From contig JAEUAC010000233.1 of the NCBI GenBank assembly GCA_019695455.1, forward strand, positions 1-10,307: a stretch of 10,307 nucleotides of DNA, written 5' to 3'. The position numbers and the translations under genes were made by a program. Shown here in pieces: positions 6,507-10,307 of this stretch (positions are counted from its first letter, which is position 1; each line of letters opens with the position of its first letter). The stretch comes from Methylorubrum extorquens. Its GTDB lineage: Bacteria > Pseudomonadota > Alphaproteobacteria > Rhizobiales > Beijerinckiaceae. The notes below the pieces were generated by a model, which ran no database searches, was not told the DNA's origin, and saw only the letters and a program-made list of their open reading frames with translations.

Positions 6507-7133
6507 TCAATGAACGAAGACGACGAGAAGGACGACCGGGACGGCGAGGCCGATCCCGACCAGCGGCCAGGTGGTCGGCCGGTTGTGCGAATGGAGCTGC
6601 AGGAGCCAGAGCCCCGTCAGGCAGAAGACGAGGCAGGCGACCGCGAAGACGTCGATGAAGACCGTCCAGGCGAGCCCCGTGTGCCGGCCCTTGTGGAGGT
6701 CGTTCAGGTACGAGATCCAGCCGCGATCGGTCCGCTCGTAGAGGGTCGCCCCGTCCCGCCGGTCCACCGTCAGCCAGGAATCCCCGCCCGGGCGCGGCAG
6801 GGAGACGTAGACCTCGCCCTCCTGCCACTCGGCCTCGCGGCCCCGGGTCGCGATCCCGAGCGTCCGGTCGAGCCAGGACGCGGCCTCGTCCGGCAGGATC
6901 GCCTTGCCGGTCTTCGGCCCCGCCCGGAGCGCGGCCTGCACGGGATCGGGTGCGACCGCCTCGCGCGTCGTGACGGCCGGCCGGCTCTCGATCAGGCCGG
7001 CATGGTTCAGCGTGATGCCCGTCGCGGCGAAGAGCAGCGTGCAGACGAGGCAGATCGCCGACGAGATCCAGTGCCAGCGGTGCAGCTCCTTGAGCCAGGC
7101 GGAGCGTCGTTTCTTGGCGAGCTTCGGGTCCAC
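6507..7133 (-). CDS. PepSY-associated TM helix membrane protein
   Basis: This 208-residue inner-membrane protein resembles small PepSY-TM proteins of iron loci (PiuB/FpvG-type relatives), which are thought to pass electrons across the membrane to reduce ferric siderophores. It has a basic N-terminus (KLAKKRRSAW), TM1 about 22-42, a periplasmic domain of about 110 residues, TM2 about 154-179 and TM3 about 189-207. Histidines placed at membrane edges (H18, H21, H44, H147, H151, H181, H183) are candidate haem ligands. It is much shorter than four-helix PepSY reductases of 350-500 residues and has no flavodoxin-like domain. It starts at GTG (7133) 6 nt after piuC with no clear ribosome-binding site, suggesting coupled translation. 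The family call is firm; the redox role is inferred. Confidence 0.88.
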   Translation of the reverse strand: MDPKLAKKRRSAWLKELHRWHWISSAICLVCTLLFAATGITLNHAGLIESRPAVTTREAVAPDPVQAALRAGPKTGKAILPDEAASWLDRTLGIATRGREAEWQEGEVYVSLPRPGGDSWLTVDRRDGATLYERTDRGWISYLNDLHKGRHTGLAWTVFIDVFAVACLVFCLTGLWLLQLHSHNRPTTWPLVGIGLAVPVVLLVVFVH

Positions 7134-7139
7134 GGGGCG

Positions 7140-7823
7140 TCACAGCTCGGCCCAGCGGCGCAGGAGGTTGTGGTAGCAGTTGGTGAGCGACACGACGGCC
7201 CGGCTGTCGTCGGGCAGCGAGCGGCGGGTCTCGATGATGGCGAGGTCCATGTCGTAGAGCAGCGCGCGCTGGCCGTCGTCCTTCACCATCGACTGCGTCC
7301 AGAAGAACGAGGACCAGCGCGACCCGCGCGTGATCGGCTCCACCCGGTGCAGGCTGGTCGTCGGATAGACGATCATGTCGCCCGCCGGCAGCTTCACGGC
7401 ATGGGCGCCGTAGCTGTCCTCGATGACGAGCTCGCCGCCGTCGTAATCCGCCGGATCGGTCAGGAAGAGCGTCGTCGAGACGTCCGCCCGCAGCCGCATG
7501 CCGGCGCCCGGGATGGCCCGCACGGCGCCGTCGACATGGGCCGCGAAGGACATGCCGACGTCGTAGCGGTTGAAGAGGGGCGGCAGCACGCGCAGCGGCA
7601 GGGCGGCGGCGTTGAAGACGGGGTTGCGGCCGAGGGCCCGCAGGATGACGTCGCCGAGCTCGCGCGATTCCGCGGAGCCCTCCGGGACCTGCAGGTTGTT
7701 CTTGGCCAGGGCCGCGACCTCGCCGGCCGTCGCCTTGCCGTCGATCCAGCCCGCGCCGTCGAGGACCGCGCGGCAGCGCGCGACCTCGTCCGGCGTGAGG
7801 ACGCCCTGTACGCGGACCAGCAT
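7140..7823 (-). CDS. piuC: PKHD-type Fe(II)/2-oxoglutarate hydroxylase PiuC (YbiX)
   Basis: This is a cytoplasmic Fe(II)- and 2-oxoglutarate-dependent dioxygenase family often encoded next to Fiu/PiuA-type siderophore receptors; its substrate is not settled. At 227 residues it has the family's usual length. The iron-binding facial triad is visible as H96 and D98 in AAHVDGA, and H159 in YPTTSLHRVEP; R169, ten residues on, should bind 2-oxoglutarate. YDGGELVIEDSYG (127-139) and VKLPAGDMIVYP (143-154) are also characteristic. No signal peptide. The ATG at 7823 lies 1 nt after the receptor's TGA, so translation is probably coupled. The product could modify a siderophore or its precursor once imported; that is inference. 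Confidence 0.96.
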   Translation of the reverse strand: MLVRVQGVLTPDEVARCRAVLDGAGWIDGKATAGEVAALAKNNLQVPEGSAESRELGDVILRALGRNPVFNAAALPLRVLPPLFNRYDVGMSFAAHVDGAVRAIPGAGMRLRADVSTTLFLTDPADYDGGELVIEDSYGAHAVKLPAGDMIVYPTTSLHRVEPITRGSRWSSFFWTQSMVKDDGQRALLYDMDLAIIETRRSLPDDSRAVVSLTNCYHNLLRRWAEL

Positions 7824-7824
7824 G

Positions 7825-10080
7825 TCAGAAGCGCACCCCGAGCGACCCGACGAAGGTCCGGCCCGACGAGGGCACGGCGCGGGTCGAGAAGGCGGACGAG
7901 TAGTTGAGCTCGTCCGTCAGGTTGTAGCCGTTCAGCGCCATGCGGACGTTGCCGATCTCGTAGGAGACGACCGAGTCGAGCGAGAACGAGCCGGGGATCT
8001 TGGCGATGTTGTCGCTCGCGGCGAAATACGCCGAATTGTAGAAGATGCCGCCGCCGATCAGCAGCTTGCCCGGGATCGCGAGGTCGCGGGCGATGTCGTA
8101 GGTCGTGAAGACCGAGACGTTGTCGGGCGACACGAACTGGACGCGGTGGCCGATATTGGCCGGGACGCCGGAGGCCGTGACGCGGCTGTTGAGCCACGCA
8201 TAGGCGACCTGGACGTTCCACTGGTCCGTGATGTTGCCCGTGAGGCCGAACTCGTAGCCCTGCACGCGGCGCGACTCGCCCGCGTCCAGCGCGCCGACCA
8301 CGGCGAGCCCCGTGGCCGGGTCGACGTCGAAGGAGCCCGACTTGTTCACCCGGAACAGCGAGGCCGTGGCGCCGAGCCGCCCGTCGAGGAGGTTCACCTT
8401 GGCGCCGAGCTCGAACAGCTCGCTGCGCTCGGGCGGCAGGATGGTCGAGGGCAGCTCGACCCCCGTGGCGCTCGTCGCGAACTGGCCCGAGGGCGAGGTC
8501 GACTGCGCGTAGGTCATGTAGATCGTCTGGTCCTTCGTCGGCTCGAGGATCAGGCTGATCTTCGGCGAGACGAAGCCGTCCTTGTTCTCGACGGGCGCGC
8601 CGAGCCGCCCGGCGAGGGCGCCGGACGCGACGGAGGCGCGGGACACGGACGTGAAGTCGTCGTAGCGCACGCCGCCGACGATCGAGAGCTGGTCGACGAG
8701 CCAGATCCGGTCCTGCGCGAACACGCCGACGTTCTCGCTGTCGGCGACGCGCTGGCCCGTCAGGTTGCGGGTGAAGAAGTAGCCGGATTGCGAGAAGACG
8801 GGCGTGCGGATCAGCTGGTTCGGCCGGGCGCCGACCACCGACAGGCTGCGCCGGTCCTCCTCCTGGTAGAAGTAGTTCACGCCGAACACCGCCTCGTGCC
8901 GGAACGGGCCCGTCGTGAACTTCGCCACGCCGGCCGTCACGTTCTCGACGCCCCAGGCGTCGGACGCGTAGCTCAGCCCGCCGCCGGCGCTGTAGGTCAC
9001 GAACGGGTTGCCGCCGCCGAGGAAGCCCGTGATGCAGGTCGTCGCGCAGACGGCGGCCGTCGACGAGAAGTCGCGCGTGTAGCGGGAGAAGCGCGTGTCC
9101 GACGTGAGCGTCAGCGCGTCGTTCACCTGCCACTTCATGAGCGAGGTCAGGAGGTCGGCATTCGCCTTGTCCTGGTCGGTCGTGCGCACGAAGGACGTGG
9201 TGCGCGGCAGGCCGAGCTCGGTCGCCGGGACGGAGCGCAGCGTGCCCGGCCGCTGGATGGTCGGCACGCCGAAATCGGGCGTCCGGTCCGTCGACTGGTG
9301 GAAGTAGTTCAGGTGCCACTGGGTGTCGGTGCCGAGGCCCATGCCGAGCGAGGCGGCGACGCCCCAGCGGTCGGCGCGGACGCGGTCGCGGTCCGCCACG
9401 CTCTGCTCGTTGACCATGGCGTTGAGGCGCAGCGCCGTCGTCTCGTCGAGCTGCCGGTTGATGTCGAGCGTGCCGCGCGTGAGCGGGCCCGAGCCGAACG
9501 AGCCGTCGATGGCCGTCGAGTTGCCCAGGAAGGAGCGCTTCGACACCTGGTTGATGGCGCCGCCCACCGTGCCGACGCCGAACACCTCGGAGGTCGGCCC
9601 CTTCACGACCTGGATCTGGTCGGTGTTGAAGCTGTCGCGCTGGTAGACGCCGAAATCGCGCAGGCCGTCGACGAAGATGTCGTTCTTGGCCTGGAAGCCC
9701 CGGATGCGGAACTGGTCGCCGTTGAGGCCGCCGTTGCCCTCGCCCGTCGAGACCGTCACGCCCGGCACGTTGCGGAGCGCCTGCTCCAGCGTCGTGACGT
9801 TCTGCTGCTGCAGGATCTCGCGCGGCACGACGTTGATGGTCTGCGGCACGTCCTGGACGGTGCCCGGCAGGCGCGACAGGCCGGTCGGCGTGATGTTCGT
9901 GTTGGGGGGCGACGTGTTGGCGCCCTCGACGCTGACCTGCGGGAGCGTCGTCGCGTCGGGCGCGAGCGGCGCGGCCTGGCCCCAGGCCGCGACCGGCAGG
10001 AACGCGCCGAGCCCCGCCGCCAGACCGGCCCCGAGGGCCGCCTGCCCCGTTCCATCGCGCAGCGAAATCGTCTCGGTCAT
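7825..10080 (-). CDS. TonB-dependent siderophore receptor (Fiu/catecholate type)
   Basis: This outer-membrane receptor of 751 residues imports ferric siderophore using TonB energy. From ATG 10080: signal-like segment about 14-36 (ending AWGQA), a TonB-box-like PQVSVEG (48-54), the plug domain about 73-181 with VPQTINVVPREIL, RNVPGVTV, FRIRGF, DIFVDGLRD and VVKGPTSEVFGVGTVGGAINQVSK-type ending, then a 22-strand barrel ending FVGSLGVRF with the terminal Phe used by the Bam machinery. C345 and C349 could form a disulfide in an outer loop. There is no N-terminal signalling (STN) domain. An in-frame TTG at 10125 would add 15 residues; ATG has a modest AGGGA upstream. Pairing with piuC matches the fiu-ybiX and piuA-piuC arrangements, favouring catecholate substrates. 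Confidence 0.96.
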   Translation of the reverse strand: MTETISLRDGTGQAALGAGLAAGLGAFLPVAAWGQAAPLAPDATTLPQVSVEGANTSPPNTNITPTGLSRLPGTVQDVPQTINVVPREILQQQNVTTLEQALRNVPGVTVSTGEGNGGLNGDQFRIRGFQAKNDIFVDGLRDFGVYQRDSFNTDQIQVVKGPTSEVFGVGTVGGAINQVSKRSFLGNSTAIDGSFGSGPLTRGTLDINRQLDETTALRLNAMVNEQSVADRDRVRADRWGVAASLGMGLGTDTQWHLNYFHQSTDRTPDFGVPTIQRPGTLRSVPATELGLPRTTSFVRTTDQDKANADLLTSLMKWQVNDALTLTSDTRFSRYTRDFSSTAAVCATTCITGFLGGGNPFVTYSAGGGLSYASDAWGVENVTAGVAKFTTGPFRHEAVFGVNYFYQEEDRRSLSVVGARPNQLIRTPVFSQSGYFFTRNLTGQRVADSENVGVFAQDRIWLVDQLSIVGGVRYDDFTSVSRASVASGALAGRLGAPVENKDGFVSPKISLILEPTKDQTIYMTYAQSTSPSGQFATSATGVELPSTILPPERSELFELGAKVNLLDGRLGATASLFRVNKSGSFDVDPATGLAVVGALDAGESRRVQGYEFGLTGNITDQWNVQVAYAWLNSRVTASGVPANIGHRVQFVSPDNVSVFTTYDIARDLAIPGKLLIGGGIFYNSAYFAASDNIAKIPGSFSLDSVVSYEIGNVRMALNGYNLTDELNYSSAFSTRAVPSSGRTFVGSLGVRF

Positions 10081-10307
10081 CGTCCCTGGCCCCAAACCCC
10101 GACCAGTCCCTAGCGGCCGCGCCAAGTGCAGATCAAGGATTATATTCTAGAACCATGATAAGGAGGGTCGATCCGACAAGCTCTTCCAGATCATGTGTCT
10201 TCTGGAACCGTTCGCAAACACGGGGATCGTCGGCTTGTTTCTCATCATTCCAATGAAGATCGACGATAGCCGGCCGCTCTAGCCTTGACAGGCGCGGCGC
10301 GCCGGCC
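10081..10307. other. Upstream region of the iron operon
   Basis: I see no gene in these 227 bp, which run to the window edge. Positions 10131-10165 form a distinctly AT-rich island in otherwise GC-rich DNA, as expected for a promoter. Short dyads lie at 10145-10152 (TTCTAGAA), 10184-10207 (TTCCAGA and TCTGGAA, 10 nt apart) and 10245-10256 (TCATTCCAATGA). I cannot match a convincing Fur, Irr or RirA box. Confidence 0.6.
10139..10187 (-). promoter_or_regulatory. Candidate promoter of the siderophore receptor operon
   Basis: Two overlapping candidates exist on the minus strand. TATAAT (10144-10139) is a perfect -10 hexamer but has no good -35 at 16-18 bp. GGAAGA (10187-10182), 17 bp, then TCCTTA (10164-10159) resembles, with one mismatch in each half, the FecI-type promoter of E. 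coli fecA as I remember it (GGAAAT-N17-TCCTTT). Which is used, and whether iron controls it, cannot be settled from sequence alone. Confidence 0.4.

Noticed and set aside
7570..10113. 847-codon open frame on the plus strand opposite the receptor and piuC genes
   Set aside because: Its product is a low-complexity R/A/V/D/E/H-rich sequence typical of the antisense frame of GC-rich genes, while the minus strand encodes clear receptor and hydroxylase motifs.
10145..10152. TTCTAGAA palindrome as an Irr or Fur site
   Set aside because: Only 8 bp are symmetric; flanking bases do not extend to the longer iron-control consensus sequences, so I list it only as a short dyad.
10285..10290. TTGACA on the plus strand as a promoter for a divergent gene
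   Set aside because: The window ends before a -10 hexamer could be judged.
1..10307. CRISPR arrays, tRNA or rRNA genes, insertion sequences, prophage genes
   Set aside because: No regularly spaced repeats, cloverleaf-like sequences, transposase or phage proteins were seen in any frame.

Overview
All seven complete genes and one partial gene lie on the minus strand, so transcription runs from high to low coordinates. The DNA is very GC-rich (about 70% by eye), with GC-biased third positions that leave long open frames on the opposite strand. This, with the protein set (TonB receptor, PiuC-type hydroxylase, PepSY and DUF2271 proteins), suggests a high-GC alphaproteobacterium, perhaps Methylobacterium or a relative. 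That placement is an inference; no rRNA or other marker gene is present.

Right part (about 10307 down to 4088): a tightly packed six-gene iron operon. In order: a TonB-dependent catecholate-type siderophore receptor (10080-7825), a PKHD-type Fe(II)/2-oxoglutarate hydroxylase PiuC (7823-7140), a small three-helix PepSY-type membrane protein (7133-6507), a secreted DUF2271 protein (6499-5972), a secreted DUF4198 protein (5960-5142) and an ApbE FAD:protein FMN transferase (5113-4088). Intergenic gaps are 1, 6, 7, 11 and 28 nt. The DUF2271 protein carries DGVSGAT, the classical ApbE flavinylation motif. The simplest reading is a periplasmic redox chain: the PepSY membrane protein passes electrons to a covalent FMN on DUF2271, which reduces ferric siderophore delivered by the receptor.

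Left part (about 4077 down to 1): a family 5 (peptide/opine/nickel type) ABC importer. It has a clear promoter (TTGACG-N17-TCTAAT), a 17-bp perfect palindrome over the expected transcription start, the substrate-binding protein (3946-2387), a 461-nt spacer with hairpins and a direct repeat, a DppB-like permease (1925-954), a 136-nt spacer with a hairpin, and a DppC-like permease (817 to beyond position 1). ATPase genes would be expected further left.

Points most worth a second look: the self-contained receptor/PepSY/flavoprotein/ApbE module, the mismatch between a Sec-exported flavin acceptor and an ApbE with no visible export signal, the promoter-palindrome of the transporter, and two short frames joined by ATGA overlaps to permease starts that lack Shine-Dalgarno sequences.
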